A stretch of 64,000 bases of DNA from Natronosalvus rutilus (GCF_024204665.1 NZ_CP100355.1:3019451-3083450), one strand, 5' to 3'; counted from the stretch's first letter, positions 10,330 to 19,024 are shown. Program-made: numbers and translations. Notes: generated by a model from the sequence alone, not told the origin.

Positions 10330-11151
10330 ATGAAACGACGGACGGTCCTGGGCGCCGGTGGGGCCCTCGCCGCTGGGATGGTCACGGTTGCGGCCGCCGC
10401 GGGTCAGACGTTGCGTGACGACGCGTTCGTTTCGGCGGCTCGAGCACCGCCAGCGGCGGACGGGGTCGAACGAGAGACGGAAGGCCTCCTCTCTGGAACT
10501 GAGCACGAGACGCCGCTGCACGTGGTCGACGCGCCGGAAGACGGCCCGACGGTGATGGTGTTCGGCGGAATTCACGGCGACGAGTACAACGGCATCGACG
10601 TCGCTCACGAAATCACCGACTGGAACCCCGACGCGGGGACGCTCGTCGTCGTCCCCGAGGCGAACCGCGTCGCCGTCGAGAACGAGCGGCGAGAAGGTAC
10701 TGACGGAGACCTCAACCGGATGTTTCCACTGGACCGTGAACCGATAACTGACCTCGCTCGCGGCATCTGGGACGCCGTCGAACGCTACGACCCCGACGTC
10801 GTGCTCGACCTGCACCGATCGCTCGGCATCTTCGGCCTCCACGACCGATACGTCGGCCAGGCAGTTTTCCACACGCCTGACGCCCACGGCGACGAACTCG
10901 CGACGTCTCTCAACGAGGACCTCGTTCCCTGGTACATGCCCGCCCACCGGTTCGTGGCCATGGAGAGCACCCAGCCGAGTCCGCTCCTGTTCAAGAAGGC
11001 AGCACACGAACTGGGGTCGACCGCCTACCTCTTCGAGACGACTCGCTTCATGCTCGACCGATCTACCAAAAACGCGTTCACGCGGGCAGCGGCGGCCCGC
11101 GTCCTCGCACTACACGGCCTACTCGAGACGGAGGCGGAGGTGGCCCGATGA
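10330..11151 (+). CDS. Exported succinylglutamate desuccinylase/aspartoacylase-like zinc hydrolase
   Basis: 273 aa. An N-terminal twin-arginine-like signal (MKRRTVLGAGGALAAG) suggests export or lipid anchoring. The M14-type zinc site is visible as FGGIHGDEYNG (H82 and E85) and a further ligand in LDLHRSLG (H162). A later YLFETTR supplies the likely catalytic glutamate. The family removes acyl groups from N-acyl amino acids or acts on similar amides, and the substrate here is unknown. A CTTAAGG TATA-like element lies about 30 bp upstream. Its last four bases overlap the next gene (ATGA), so the two are translationally coupled. Confidence 0.82.
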   Translation: MKRRTVLGAGGALAAGMVTVAAAAGQTLRDDAFVSAARAPPAADGVERETEGLLSGTEHETPLHVVDAPEDGPTVMVFGGIHGDEYNGIDVAHEITDWNPDAGTLVVVPEANRVAVENERREGTDGDLNRMFPLDREPITDLARGIWDAVERYDPDVVLDLHRSLGIFGLHDRYVGQAVFHTPDAHGDELATSLNEDLVPWYMPAHRFVAMESTQPSPLLFKKAAHELGSTAYLFETTRFMLDRSTKNAFTRAAAARVLALHGLLETEAEVAR

Positions 11152-11429
11152 CCCTCACTCTCCGACGCGTCCTGGCCAGCCCGGCGACCATCGGTACGTT
11201 TCTCCTGCTGGTCGTTCCGTTCGGCCTCGGCTGGCTCAAGACGGCCCTGTTCTCCCCGCTCGCGCTTCCCGGCTACATCATCTACGCGATCGGGTCAGCG
11301 ATCGGCCACAGGCTCGCACCACAGTTCGAGCTCTGGGTCTACTGGATCCCCTTCGTCGCCGGGTGCTACGGGATCTCGGTCGTCGTCGGAACGGCATACG
11401 AGTGGACGCGAGCCGTGATTGCCCGGTAA
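11148..11429 (+). CDS. Small membrane protein coupled to the aspartoacylase-like gene
   Basis: 93 aa with about three hydrophobic segments: residues 10-30 (ATIGTFLLLVVPFGLGWL), 36-52 (LALPGYIIYAIGSAIG) and 62-84 (WVYWIPFVAGCYGISVVVG). It overlaps the preceding exported hydrolase by 4 nt (ATGA), so the pair probably forms one unit at the membrane. I do not recognise the family. Confidence 0.75.
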   Translation: MTLTLRRVLASPATIGTFLLLVVPFGLGWLKTALFSPLALPGYIIYAIGSAIGHRLAPQFELWVYWIPFVAGCYGISVVVGTAYEWTRAVIAR

Positions 11430-11505
11430 TCGTATCTCCCCGAACGGCTTCGCCGGGGCTGGCGGGAATCACGCCCTTTTTACCCGACGACGGGGAAAAG
11501 CCGGT

Positions 11506-11730
11506 ATGAGCTTCGACGAAGACGACCGCGTCGTCTTACACGATAAGCACAGCGAGTTCGACGGCGAAACCGGCACCATCACCCAGACGATGGAGTCGAT
11601 GTTCGGCGACACGACCTACACGATCAGCTTCGAGGACGGCCAGGAGGCCGGCGTTCCGGAGGACGCCCTTGAGGAGGCCGCCGACGAGGACGTCGTCGAG
11701 GACGAGGAAGCCGACGCAGACGACGCGTAA
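11506..11730 (+). CDS. Small acidic haloarchaeal protein with KOW/SH3-like barrel
   Basis: 74 aa. The N-terminal 50 residues (FDEDDRVVLHDKHSEFDG, then ETGTITQTMESMFGD and TISFEDGQEAGVP) read like a small SH3/KOW-type beta-barrel of the kind found in RNA- or ribosome-associated proteins. The last 25 residues are almost entirely Asp, Glu and Ala. I placed the start at 11506, because the frame upstream is not conserved in character. The function is unknown. Confidence 0.75.
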   Translation: MSFDEDDRVVLHDKHSEFDGETGTITQTMESMFGDTTYTISFEDGQEAGVPEDALEEAADEDVVEDEEADADDA

Positions 11731-11793
11731 CCGATCCACGCCCAGTAGCGAGTACCACTCCCGATCCGTTGGCCCCGACTCGAGGATACGCCG

Positions 11794-12240
11794 ATGCCAC
11801 AGATTCCGCTTCACTACGTCGACCTGCGAACGTTCTGCTACGCCACCGAAGACGACAAGCGCGTCGAGGCGGCGCTGAGACGCTTCCTCCCCGAAGAGTC
11901 CGAGATCGAACGCGTCGAGAGCGAGGGCCACTACGGGGACCGCATCCTCGTTCTCTCGGCCCGCGTCGAAAACGCCGACGACGTTCGTCACGTTCTCTCC
12001 CAGTTGACCGACCTCGAGACGTTCGACCGGCTGCTGGCGGAACTCGACGATCGCGTCACCGACAATTGCGAACTGTTTCTCCGCCTGGACAAGCAAGCCG
12101 CCTTCGGCGGGGACGTCCGGCTCGGCGAGGGGATCACGTTCCGCGCGAAAGTCGAGGCCTACCCGGCGAAGAAGCCACAGGCCGTCGAAAACGCCGAGAC
12201 GGTGCTCGAGGAGTTGGCGGCCGATGCTGCCGAGGAGTGA
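11794..12240 (+). CDS. RNA-binding protein, exosome-associated family (PF01877/DUF54)
   Basis: 148 aa. The sequence fits the archaeal RNA_binding family often annotated as an exosome subunit: HYVDLRTFCYATEDDKRVEAAL at the start, a central GHYGDRILVLSARVEN strand, and a C-terminal FLRLDKQAAFGGDVRL segment. The fold is expected to be related to ribosomal L5-type RNA binders. The biochemical role is not established. It is convergent with the universal stress protein gene, 21 bp away. Confidence 0.85.
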   Translation: MPQIPLHYVDLRTFCYATEDDKRVEAALRRFLPEESEIERVESEGHYGDRILVLSARVENADDVRHVLSQLTDLETFDRLLAELDDRVTDNCELFLRLDKQAAFGGDVRLGEGITFRAKVEAYPAKKPQAVENAETVLEELAADAAEE

Positions 12241-12261
12241 CTGATAACGCTTCGTTACCGG

Positions 12262-12714
12262 TTATCGTTCGCCTCCGCCCGAAACGTCTTCCGCCTGGCG
12301 GACCGTCAACACCGGCGTGTCGGAGAGCCGGACCACCTTCTCGGCCACACTCCCGATCAGGTAGCGATCTAGCCCGGTCCGTCCGTGCGTCCCCATCACG
12401 ATCATATCGATCCCCTGAGCCTCGGCGTACTCGAGAATCTTCGTGTGAGGACTGCCGCGCTCGAGCGTGGTGATAACCGGCTCGACGCCGGCCCGGGCAG
12501 CCTCGCCGGAGACGTCCTCGAGGACCGAGTCGCCGACGGTCTCAAACTGCTCGACGATGGGGCCGGTTTCGACGTCACCCGCGAAGACGGCCTTGTCGAT
12601 CACGTAGAGGACGTGTAACGCGGCGTCGTACTGGTTCGCGAGGTCGATCGCGTGCTCGAGGGCGCGACCCGTCGTCTCGCTGCCGTCGGTGGGGAGGAGG
12701 ATTCGCTCGTACAT
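12262..12714 (-). CDS. Universal stress protein UspA family
   Basis: 150 aa with the single Usp domain. The N-terminal ILLPTDGSE strand and the C-terminal nucleotide-binding motif GTHGRTGLDRYLIGSVAEKV mark the ATP-binding subgroup. The family forms dimers and responds to stress, and its precise role is usually unclear. A second Usp gene lies at 41109-41543. Confidence 0.92.
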   Translation of the reverse strand: MYERILLPTDGSETTGRALEHAIDLANQYDAALHVLYVIDKAVFAGDVETGPIVEQFETVGDSVLEDVSGEAARAGVEPVITTLERGSPHTKILEYAEAQGIDMIVMGTHGRTGLDRYLIGSVAEKVVRLSDTPVLTVRQAEDVSGGGER

Positions 12715-12779
12715 CGCTGTGAGTCGTGTGTTCGAGACCCACGGTCAAATAGTATGTGTCGGCGTTTGCCGCAGTCGCG

Positions 12780-13607
12780 TCAGGGGTCGCCGTGTGAGAC
12801 GCCCTCGCGCTGGTCGGCCTGGAGTCGCCGCACCGCGGCCCGCGCGTTGCCCGCCTCGTAGCCGAAGATGACGTCATTCCCGTAGTGGCCGGCCACCTCG
12901 GCCGCCTGACACAGGTTCTCGAGGTCGACGTTCACCGCGTAGAGTTCGATACTGAACGGCGTCTCGAGCGCGCTCTCGAACCCTTTGGCGATCGTCTCGA
13001 GCCAGTAGGTCGTCGTGTACCCCATGTCGTAGAGGGGGACGACGAACTCGTCGACGTGGGGCTCGAGGGCCGCGAGGTCGAGCCCGGATCGCTCGTAGAG
13101 GTGTCCCGGGTAGGGGTCGGGATACAGCGTCAGGTAGACGCGGCCGGGGATACGATCGGCCGCCGCCTCGACGAACTCGGTGATCACGTTCGCGCGCCAC
13201 GCGAACCGATCCTCGAACTCGCTCTCGGCGAAACGTCGCTCGCACACCTTGCATCGACAGTACTCCGGGCGCGGGAAACCGACGTCGTCGAGACGAACGT
13301 CCTCGTTCGCAGCGACGCAGTCGTCGATGATCTCGAGGAGTCCATCCCGGTACTCGGTTCGCGAAGGGCAGATGTAGGCCCAGTCGAAGTAGGGCCGGTC
13401 TCGCGTGGCGGGATGGCCCTCGTCGTCGACGGGGACGAGCGAGGGGTCGGCGTCGGCCGCCGCGTTGTCGCCGAAACAGGAGACCATGTTCACTGCATCG
13501 GGGAGCGGTTCGGCAGACCGGCCGGTCACGTCCTTGACTTCGTAGAACGCCCGGCCGAAGTCGTCCCACGCGACTTCGTCGGGGTTTCGCGTCACGACGC
13601 CGTACAT
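12780..13607 (-). CDS. Haloarchaeal conserved protein, TIM-barrel-like, with CxCxxC motif
   Basis: 275 aa. The succession of beta-strand/helix units (RVYLTLYPDPYPG, DEFVVPLYDMGY, DVIFGYEAGNA) suggests a TIM barrel like that of glycoside hydrolases. A distinctive cysteine group CRCKVCERRF sits in the middle and is likely to bind metal. It starts directly with MYGVVTRNPDEVAWD. No signal peptide or membrane segment is seen. I do not recognise a characterised family. Its neighbours give no functional clue. Confidence 0.7.
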   Translation of the reverse strand: MYGVVTRNPDEVAWDDFGRAFYEVKDVTGRSAEPLPDAVNMVSCFGDNAAADADPSLVPVDDEGHPATRDRPYFDWAYICPSRTEYRDGLLEIIDDCVAANEDVRLDDVGFPRPEYCRCKVCERRFAESEFEDRFAWRANVITEFVEAAADRIPGRVYLTLYPDPYPGHLYERSGLDLAALEPHVDEFVVPLYDMGYTTTYWLETIAKGFESALETPFSIELYAVNVDLENLCQAAEVAGHYGNDVIFGYEAGNARAAVRRLQADQREGVSHGDP

Positions 13608-13661
13608 GGGCGGCGATAGGACGTCGAGACGGTAAGCGGTTCTGATTCGCTCGGTTCCTCT

Positions 13662-13769
13662 CTACTCGGTCGGCTCGTACTCGACGTCGACCTCGGACGT
13701 GCTGAAGACGACTTTCCAGAGAACGACGACGGCGACCAGGACGAACAGGAATTTGATCGTACGCGACAT
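13662..13769 (-). CDS. 35-aa membrane microprotein
   Basis: Translation of the gap between its neighbours gives a 35-residue frame on the minus strand, beginning MSRTIKFLFVLVAVVVLW and ending in EVDVEYEPTE. It has one membrane helix at about residues 5-21 and an acidic tail, and codon use is normal for the window. Very similar short proteins are familiar from other haloarchaea. Its role is unknown. Confidence 0.65.
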   Translation of the reverse strand: MSRTIKFLFVLVAVVVLWKVVFSTSEVDVEYEPTE

Positions 13770-13848
13770 GTACGCGTAGAGAATCAATCGCCTAACACTT
13801 AGAGATTCTGGATAGTCTCGGAAATCGGACGAGAAATCAGTTCGTTAC

Positions 13849-14331
13849 CTAGCTCGAGTCGATCAGGTCGGCGATTTCGTCGCGAACGATCGTTTCGCAG
13901 TACGAACAGCGAACCCCGTCCTCGAGGACGTCGAAGCGGGAGGTGACGGGTTCGTTCTCGGTCGTGATGCAGGTCGCGTTCGGGCAGGTCAGCACGCCCT
14001 CGACCTCCTCGGGTCGTTCGACGCGGTGTTTGCTCGCCACCTCGTAGTCACGCACGATGTTGATCGTCGCGTCGGGCGCGATCAGCGAGAGCACGTCGAC
14101 TTCCTCCTGGCTCAGTTCGCGGCCCTCGACTTTCACGATGTCCTTGCGGGCGAGTCGGTCGGAGGGGACGTTGATCCCGACCGAAACCTCCTCGTCCTGG
14201 CTTCCGTCGATTCCGAGGATCGCGAGGACGTTCAGCGCCTGGCCGCCCCGCACGTGGTCGATGACGGTGCCGTTTCGGATCTTGCTGACGCGGAGTTCGT
14301 GGTCGTGGTCGTCGTCGTGATTATCGCTCAT
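13849..14331 (-). CDS. pyrI: Aspartate carbamoyltransferase regulatory chain
   Basis: 160 aa. The N-terminal allosteric domain begins with [20 protein letters not shown], preceded by a histidine/aspartate-rich extension. The C-terminal zinc domain shows CPNATC and CSYCE, which give the four cysteine ligands that hold it to the catalytic chain. PyrI binds CTP and ATP and tunes pyrimidine synthesis. It overlaps pyrB by 4 nt, so the two subunits are translated in a coupled way. Confidence 0.95.
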   Translation of the reverse strand: MSDNHDDDHDHELRVSKIRNGTVIDHVRGGQALNVLAILGIDGSQDEEVSVGINVPSDRLARKDIVKVEGRELSQEEVDVLSLIAPDATINIVRDYEVASKHRVERPEEVEGVLTCPNATCITTENEPVTSRFDVLEDGVRCSYCETIVRDEIADLIDSS

Positions 14332-15248
14332 CGAGACACACCCCCTTCGAGAAGGCGATCGAGCAGCGCCATCCGAACCGGCACCCCGTTGTGCGCCTGT
14401 TCGAAGTACGCCGCGTGATCGGTGTCGTCGATCTCGGGTGCAATCTCATCGACCCGCGGGAGCGGGTGCATCACCGTCAGGTCGTCGCTCGCACCCTCGA
14501 GCGTCTCGAGATCGATCTGGTACTCACCGGCGATTCGCTGGTACTCGTTTTCGTCCGGGAACCGCTCGCGCTGGATGCGGGTCACGTAGAGGACGTCCAG
14601 GGAGTCGAGGACCTCCTCGAGGCTCTCGTGTTCGCGCACGGACGCCCCCTCCTGGTGGAGGTCGTAGACGACTTCCCGCGGCAGTTGCAGGCTCTCCGGG
14701 CTAACGAAGTGCTGGTGAGCGTCGAAGTTCGACAGTGCGTAGGCCAGCGAGTGGACCGTCCGTCCGTACTTCAGGTCGCCCATGATGCCAATCGAGAGGT
14801 CGTCGAGGCCGGCGTTTTCCCGGATCGTGTAGAGGTCGAGCAGCGTCTGGGTCGGGTGGTGGCCCGCCCCGTCACCGGCGTTGATCAGCGGGACGTCGAC
14901 GAACTCGCTCGCCATCTTCGCGGAGCCCTGACTCGGGTGGCGAACGACGATGGCGTCGGCGTACCCCTCGATGACGCGGACGGTGTCGGCGAGCGTCTCC
15001 CCCTTCTTGACGCTCGAGGACTCAACGGATCCCATGTCGACGACGTCCCCGCCGAGGCGTTTCATCGCCGTCTCGAAGCTCATCTTCGTTCGGGTGCTCG
15101 GTTCGAAAAAGAGCAGGCCGAGGATCGTCCCCTCGTGTTTTCCGGCGACGGCGTCCGGATCGGCGTCGATCTCGGCGGCCCGGTCGAGGACGGCCTCGAC
15201 GTCCTCCCGCGTGAGGTGTTTGCTCGTGATGAGGTGATCGTGGCGCAT
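14328..15248 (-). CDS. pyrB: Aspartate carbamoyltransferase catalytic chain
   Basis: 306 aa, the normal length. PyrB joins carbamoyl phosphate and aspartate in the first committed step of pyrimidine synthesis. The carbamoyl-phosphate site [12 protein letters not shown], the VVRHPSQGS loop and the PLPRVDEI segment near the C terminus are all present. It is the first gene of the pyrBI pair. Confidence 0.97.
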   Translation of the reverse strand: MRHDHLITSKHLTREDVEAVLDRAAEIDADPDAVAGKHEGTILGLLFFEPSTRTKMSFETAMKRLGGDVVDMGSVESSSVKKGETLADTVRVIEGYADAIVVRHPSQGSAKMASEFVDVPLINAGDGAGHHPTQTLLDLYTIRENAGLDDLSIGIMGDLKYGRTVHSLAYALSNFDAHQHFVSPESLQLPREVVYDLHQEGASVREHESLEEVLDSLDVLYVTRIQRERFPDENEYQRIAGEYQIDLETLEGASDDLTVMHPLPRVDEIAPEIDDTDHAAYFEQAHNGVPVRMALLDRLLEGGVSR

Positions 15249-15290
15249 CTACTCGAGATGGCACGCGCGGGCCTCTTGAATCTCCCCATC

Positions 15291-15383
15291 CCCGTTCGTC
15301 GTCCGTTTGTCTACCCCTATCCACTGCCCCCGTTCGCCGTCTGTTTCTTCGCCCTCGTTCGCCACCCCCGTTTGCCGTCCATC
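15291..15383. repeat. Three degenerate CCCGTTYGYCGTC repeats
   Basis: Between pyrB and the isomerase gene, the motif CCCGTTCGTCGTCCGTTT recurs with changes at about 15291, 15328 and 15364. The area is pyrimidine-rich on the plus strand. It has no coding character. It could be the end of the isomerase transcript or the upstream region of pyrB. Confidence 0.4.
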
Positions 15384-15427
15384 CGTTCCGGTACTGGCCT
15401 CGGTTCCGACCTCGTTCGCTGCCCACC

Positions 15428-16279
15428 TCAGAACGTCTTCCGCCCTTCGTCCGTAATCACGCTCTCGAGGAGGGCGACAGGGGTCGCGTCGTACGCGGGG
15501 TTCTCGATGGAGAAGCCTTCGGCCGGTTCAGCCATGACCTCGACGGGAGTCCGGTACTCGTTCTCGAAGGCGAAGCCCTCGGAGACGATCTTCGCGGCGG
15601 ATCCGAGCACCGTCACCGGCACCTCGAGCTGGGCCGCCGTCGACGCGATGGGGAAGGTGCCCACGCGGTTGTAGAGGGAGTCGTTTACGATGCAGTCCAT
15701 GCCGATGAGCACGCGCGTACACTCGGGCAGGTAGTGGCCGTGGGCGCTGTCGGTGATGAGGGTCACGTCGAGGCCCGGAAGCGTCGCCAGTCGCCGGGCC
15801 GTCTTGCGACCGATGTATCGCGGCCGGGCCTCGGTGACGTAGACGTCGAAGCTCATCCCACGCTCGGTGGCCAGCTCGAGGGCCTCGATGACGGTCGAGG
15901 AGAAGTCGTGCGTCAGGATCGTCTCGCCGTCCGAAAGGTACTCGAGGGCGTTCTCGGCGGCCCGGGTTTTCCCGGACTCGACGCGAGCGACGACGTCCTC
16001 AATCGCCGTTTCGGTGAAGGTCTTGGCCTCCGAGACGGTGTCGGGGTCGGCGTCTTCGACCTGGTGGACGACCTCGCGGACCGCGTTCTGGAGCGAGGCG
16101 TGGGAGGGGTTGGCCCGGCGGAGGGCCGTCGCATTTCGGTCGAGGTCGCGAACGTACTCCTCGACGGTCGCGAAGTCCCGCTCGAGGAGGTCCGTCAGCG
16201 CGCGCGTCGCCTTTATCGCTACCACCGAGGAACTGTGCGTCTGCATTTCCTTGATCTCCTCGGCCGTCTCGTCGATCAT
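15428..16279 (-). CDS. Ribose-1,5-bisphosphate isomerase / eIF-2B alpha-like protein
   Basis: 283 aa of the eIF2B/MtnA/R15P-isomerase superfamily. Characteristic stretches are ILTHDFSSTVIEAL, VTEARPRYIGRKTA, LITDSAHGHYLPECT and IGMDCIVNDSLYNRVGT. In archaea the R15P isomerases convert ribose-1,5-bisphosphate to ribulose-1,5-bisphosphate in the AMP/nucleoside salvage route. Older annotation calls such genes translation factor eIF-2B. I chose the ATG at 16279 (MIDETAEEIKEMQTH); the longer frame is not homologous. It sits just upstream of pyrBI on the same strand, which fits nucleotide metabolism. Confidence 0.85.
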   Translation of the reverse strand: MIDETAEEIKEMQTHSSSVVAIKATRALTDLLERDFATVEEYVRDLDRNATALRRANPSHASLQNAVREVVHQVEDADPDTVSEAKTFTETAIEDVVARVESGKTRAAENALEYLSDGETILTHDFSSTVIEALELATERGMSFDVYVTEARPRYIGRKTARRLATLPGLDVTLITDSAHGHYLPECTRVLIGMDCIVNDSLYNRVGTFPIASTAAQLEVPVTVLGSAAKIVSEGFAFENEYRTPVEVMAEPAEGFSIENPAYDATPVALLESVITDEGRKTF

Positions 16280-16391
16280 ACTCGAGCAGACTGCGGTCAG
16301 CACAAAAGGTGTTCCGGGTGGGTGATTCTGCAGTCGGTGCCGACCGAAATCGAGCGCACGGCTTTTGGCCCGCCGCGGCGTGGAATCCGGT

Positions 16392-16727
16392 ATGACTGAC
16401 ACCGTCACTGTTCGCTACACCTGCCCGCACTGTGACGCCGTCGTGAGCCTCGAGCGAGCCCCCGACCTCGCGGATCGGTCCGTGACGACCGTCCGCCAGC
16501 CCGGCTGGGAGTACGCGACGCGAACCGACCCGCTCGAGGTTCGCGAGGCGGCGGACGGCATCGCCTTTCGCTGCGGCGAGGACGGACCGGTGACCGATCG
16601 CGACGGGAACGAGATCGAGGGCTGTGGCCGCCCCTACTACCTCAACTTCGTTCGATTCGAGCACGGCGTCGAACTCGAGCCCGAGCCACCCACCTACGGC
16701 GGGCCGCGGTTCGACTTCCGAACCTGA
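16392..16727 (+). CDS. Zinc-ribbon-like haloarchaeal protein
   Basis: 111 aa. An N-terminal TCPHCDA knuckle and later cysteines in FRCGEDG and GCGRPYY could form one zinc site. The rest is acidic and mostly beta-like. It starts at the ATG 16392 and ends 93 bp before the ApbC gene. No function is recognised. Confidence 0.7.
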   Translation: MTDTVTVRYTCPHCDAVVSLERAPDLADRSVTTVRQPGWEYATRTDPLEVREAADGIAFRCGEDGPVTDRDGNEIEGCGRPYYLNFVRFEHGVELEPEPPTYGGPRFDFRT

Positions 16728-16820
16728 GGCGGCAGCCTCGAGCGGGGCGACGAGCATTCGAGGCCGGCGCCTGCTGAAGACAACACAACGCTTTTCGAGC
16801 GCCAGCGGCCACCAGTAGGT

Positions 16821-17918
16821 ATGGACGAAGCCGCCGTCCGAGACCGCCTGCGAACGGTCGAGGACCCGGAACTGGGGGACGACATCGTTACGCTCGGCCT
16901 CGTGAACGACGTGACCGTGAGCGAGGACGGCGAGGTCGCCGTCGACCTCGCCCTCGGGGCGCCGTACTCGCCGACCGAAACCGCCATCGCCGGGGCCGTC
17001 CGAGACGCCCTCGCCGAAGAAGGGATCGATCCGGAGCTCTCCGCGAGTATCCCCGACCGCGACGACTCGAGTGGCGACGAGGTGCTCCCGAACGTCAAGA
17101 ACGTGATCGCCGTCGCCTCCGGGAAGGGCGGCGTCGGGAAGTCGACCGTCGCGGTCAACCTCGCGGCGGGGCTCGCCCGTCGGGGTGCCCGCGTCGGCCT
17201 GTTCGACGCCGACGTCTACGGGCCGAACGTCCCCCGGATGGTCGACGCCGACGAGCCGCCGATGGCGACCGAGGAGGAGACGCTCGTCCCGCCCGAGAAG
17301 TACGGCGTGAAGCTGATGAGCATGGCCTTCCTCGTCGGCGAGGACGACCCCGTCATCTGGCGGGGCCCGATGGTCCACAAGGTGATCACCCAGCTCACTG
17401 AGGACGTCGAGTGGGGTCACCTCGACTACCTCGTGATCGACCTCCCGCCGGGGACGGGCGACACCCAGCTGACGATGCTCCAGACCATCCCGGTGACGGG
17501 TTCGGTGATCGTCACGACCCCCCAGGACGTCGCCCTCGACGACGCCCGGAAGGGACTCCAGATGTTCGCCCGCCACGACACCGTCGTCCTGGGAATCGCG
17601 GAGAACATGGCCACGTTCGTCTGCCCCGACTGCGGCGGCGAACACGACATCTTCGGGACTGGCGGCGGGTCGGCGTTCGCCGAGGCGCACGATCTGCCGT
17701 TCCTTGGCTCGATCCCGCTCGATCCCCGCGTTCGAGAGGGCGGCGACGAAGGACAGCCGACCGTCCTCGACGAGGAGAGCGGGACCGGCGAGTCCTTCCG
17801 CGAGTTGACCGCCGCCGTCGCGAACAACACCGGCATCGTCCACCGGCGGGCCGTCTCCGAATCGGTCGCCGAGCGAACCCCGCCGGTCGACGCGGGCACG
17901 GGCGAGGGCGAGCACTGA
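16821..17918 (+). CDS. apbC: Iron-sulfur cluster carrier ATPase, Mrp/NBP35/ApbC family
   Basis: 365 aa. Residues 1-75 form a MIP18/DUF59 domain (VEDPELGDDIVTLGLVNDV). It is followed by a deviant Walker A P-loop ASGKGGVGKSTVAVN at about 99-113, then DLPPGTGDTQLTM. The metal-binding pair CPDCGGEHDIFG sits in the C-terminal half. The family binds a bridging 4Fe-4S cluster at a dimer interface and transfers it to apo-proteins. A short unknown gene follows 29 bp downstream and may be co-transcribed. Confidence 0.95.
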   Translation: MDEAAVRDRLRTVEDPELGDDIVTLGLVNDVTVSEDGEVAVDLALGAPYSPTETAIAGAVRDALAEEGIDPELSASIPDRDDSSGDEVLPNVKNVIAVASGKGGVGKSTVAVNLAAGLARRGARVGLFDADVYGPNVPRMVDADEPPMATEEETLVPPEKYGVKLMSMAFLVGEDDPVIWRGPMVHKVITQLTEDVEWGHLDYLVIDLPPGTGDTQLTMLQTIPVTGSVIVTTPQDVALDDARKGLQMFARHDTVVLGIAENMATFVCPDCGGEHDIFGTGGGSAFAEAHDLPFLGSIPLDPRVREGGDEGQPTVLDEESGTGESFRELTAAVANNTGIVHRRAVSESVAERTPPVDAGTGEGEH

Positions 17919-17947
17919 GCCGACATGAGCGAGCACACTGAGAGACC

Positions 17948-18169
17948 ATGAGCGGCGACGAGTTCGAGCCCGATTCCGAGCGCGTGACCCTGCTCCGGGA
18001 AATCGCCGACGACGTGCGCGGGGACTCGAGCGAGAGCAAGCAACTGGCGAACATCCTCTACCGGACGAGCGACCTCTACGACGAGGCCGAGGACACCTCG
18101 CCCGAGGAGATCGTCCGGAACGTCAAATTCATCCTCGAGGTCACGGAACGCGGCGGGCTCGGGCGCTGA
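17948..18169 (+). CDS. Small conserved haloarchaeal protein
   Basis: 73 aa, acidic and mostly helical (ERVTLLREIADDVRGD, SKQLANILYRTSDLYDEAED, EIVRNVKFILEVTERGG). No cysteines or membrane segments are present. It follows apbC closely on the same strand. I know no function. Confidence 0.75.
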   Translation: MSGDEFEPDSERVTLLREIADDVRGDSSESKQLANILYRTSDLYDEAEDTSPEEIVRNVKFILEVTERGGLGR

Positions 18170-18251
18170 GATTCGGTTCTGGTGCCTCGAGCGCCGAGGG
18201 CCATACGGACCGGAGCGCGTCGTTTTTGTAGCCGCCGCCCCCAGGACGACC

Positions 18252-18905
18252 GTGGACGCGAATCAGCAGTCGACGGCGAACCCGTTCGGCATGGACGAGG
18301 CCTGCGAGAACTGCCCAGAACTCTGTGCGCCGCGCACGCAGGTCGTCCACGGATACGGCGACGTGGGAGCCGACTTCCTGTTCGTCGGCGAGCGACCGAG
18401 CGCGCGGGCCGACACAGTTGGGATTCCGTTCCTCGAGGCGGGACCCAAAGACGAACCCGGGGAGGGGATGGGAGGACTGTACCGAATCCTCCAGCGACTC
18501 GGTCTCTGCGCGAGTGCGAGCGACCCCGAGGAACCCGAACTCGCCAACGTCTACCTCACCCTGCTGACTCGCTGTCGCGACCCCGAGCGCACGCCGACGG
18601 ACGAGGAGGTCGTCACCTGCGAACCGTACCTCAACGCCGAGATTCGCATGATAAACCCCGAGATCATCGTCCCCGTGGGCCAGCGCGCGCTCACCGAAAT
18701 CGGCACCGAATACACGACGACGGCCGCGGACGACCTCGAGATCGAGACCCACCACGCGACGACGATCCGGGGTCGCGGCTTCGAACTCGTGCCCATGCTC
18801 GAGCCCGCGGCCCAGACCCAGGCCCAGACCCAGGCCTGGCTCGAGCACTTCGTCGACCTGATGGCGTCCGATTATCGACAGACGAAGGGACGACAGGGGC
18901 GCTGA
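18252..18905 (+). CDS. Uracil-DNA glycosylase, family 4-like Fe-S type
   Basis: 217 aa. Motifs of the Fe-S uracil-DNA glycosylases are visible. DFLFVGERPSARADTVGIPF is the active-site loop. Cysteines in ENCPELC and in CRDPERTPTDEEVVTC, spaced like family 4, should hold a 4Fe-4S cluster. VPVGQRAL follows. The loop departs from the usual GEAPG form, so a haloarchaeal subfamily is likely. The enzyme would remove uracil from deaminated DNA. The start is a GTG at 18252; an in-frame ATG at 18291 is possible but would cut family sequence. Near the C terminus a 12-bp direct repeat encodes QTQAQTQA. Confidence 0.8.
   Translation: MDANQQSTANPFGMDEACENCPELCAPRTQVVHGYGDVGADFLFVGERPSARADTVGIPFLEAGPKDEPGEGMGGLYRILQRLGLCASASDPEEPELANVYLTLLTRCRDPERTPTDEEVVTCEPYLNAEIRMINPEIIVPVGQRALTEIGTEYTTTAADDLEIETHHATTIRGRGFELVPMLEPAAQTQAQTQAWLEHFVDLMASDYRQTKGRQGR
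18811..18834 (+). repeat. Exact 12-bp tandem duplication in the glycosylase gene
   Basis: CCCAGACCCAGG occurs twice in a row and encodes the QTQAQTQA stretch near the C terminus of the uracil-DNA glycosylase. It keeps the frame and probably varies among strains. Confidence 0.6.
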
Positions 18906-18994
18906 CGGGGTCGCCAGAAGGAACAAGTGGAGGCCGCAGACGTCGGGACTGCCGGGACTGATCGCCCGAATTTGGCACGCTGAGCCACACAACG

Positions 18995-19001
18995 CTTAAA
19001 T
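18995..19001 (+). promoter_or_regulatory. TATA element of the UPF0058 gene
   Basis: CTTAAAT lies about 27 nt before the ATG at 19025, the layout of a leaderless haloarchaeal promoter. Confidence 0.55.
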
Positions 19002-19024
19002 CGGAACCGTTCATAGTCGCGAGT

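Noticed and set aside
15999-17936. 645-codon minus-strand frame opposite apbC
   Set aside because: Shadow of the clear ApbC reading frame, with no recognisable domains.
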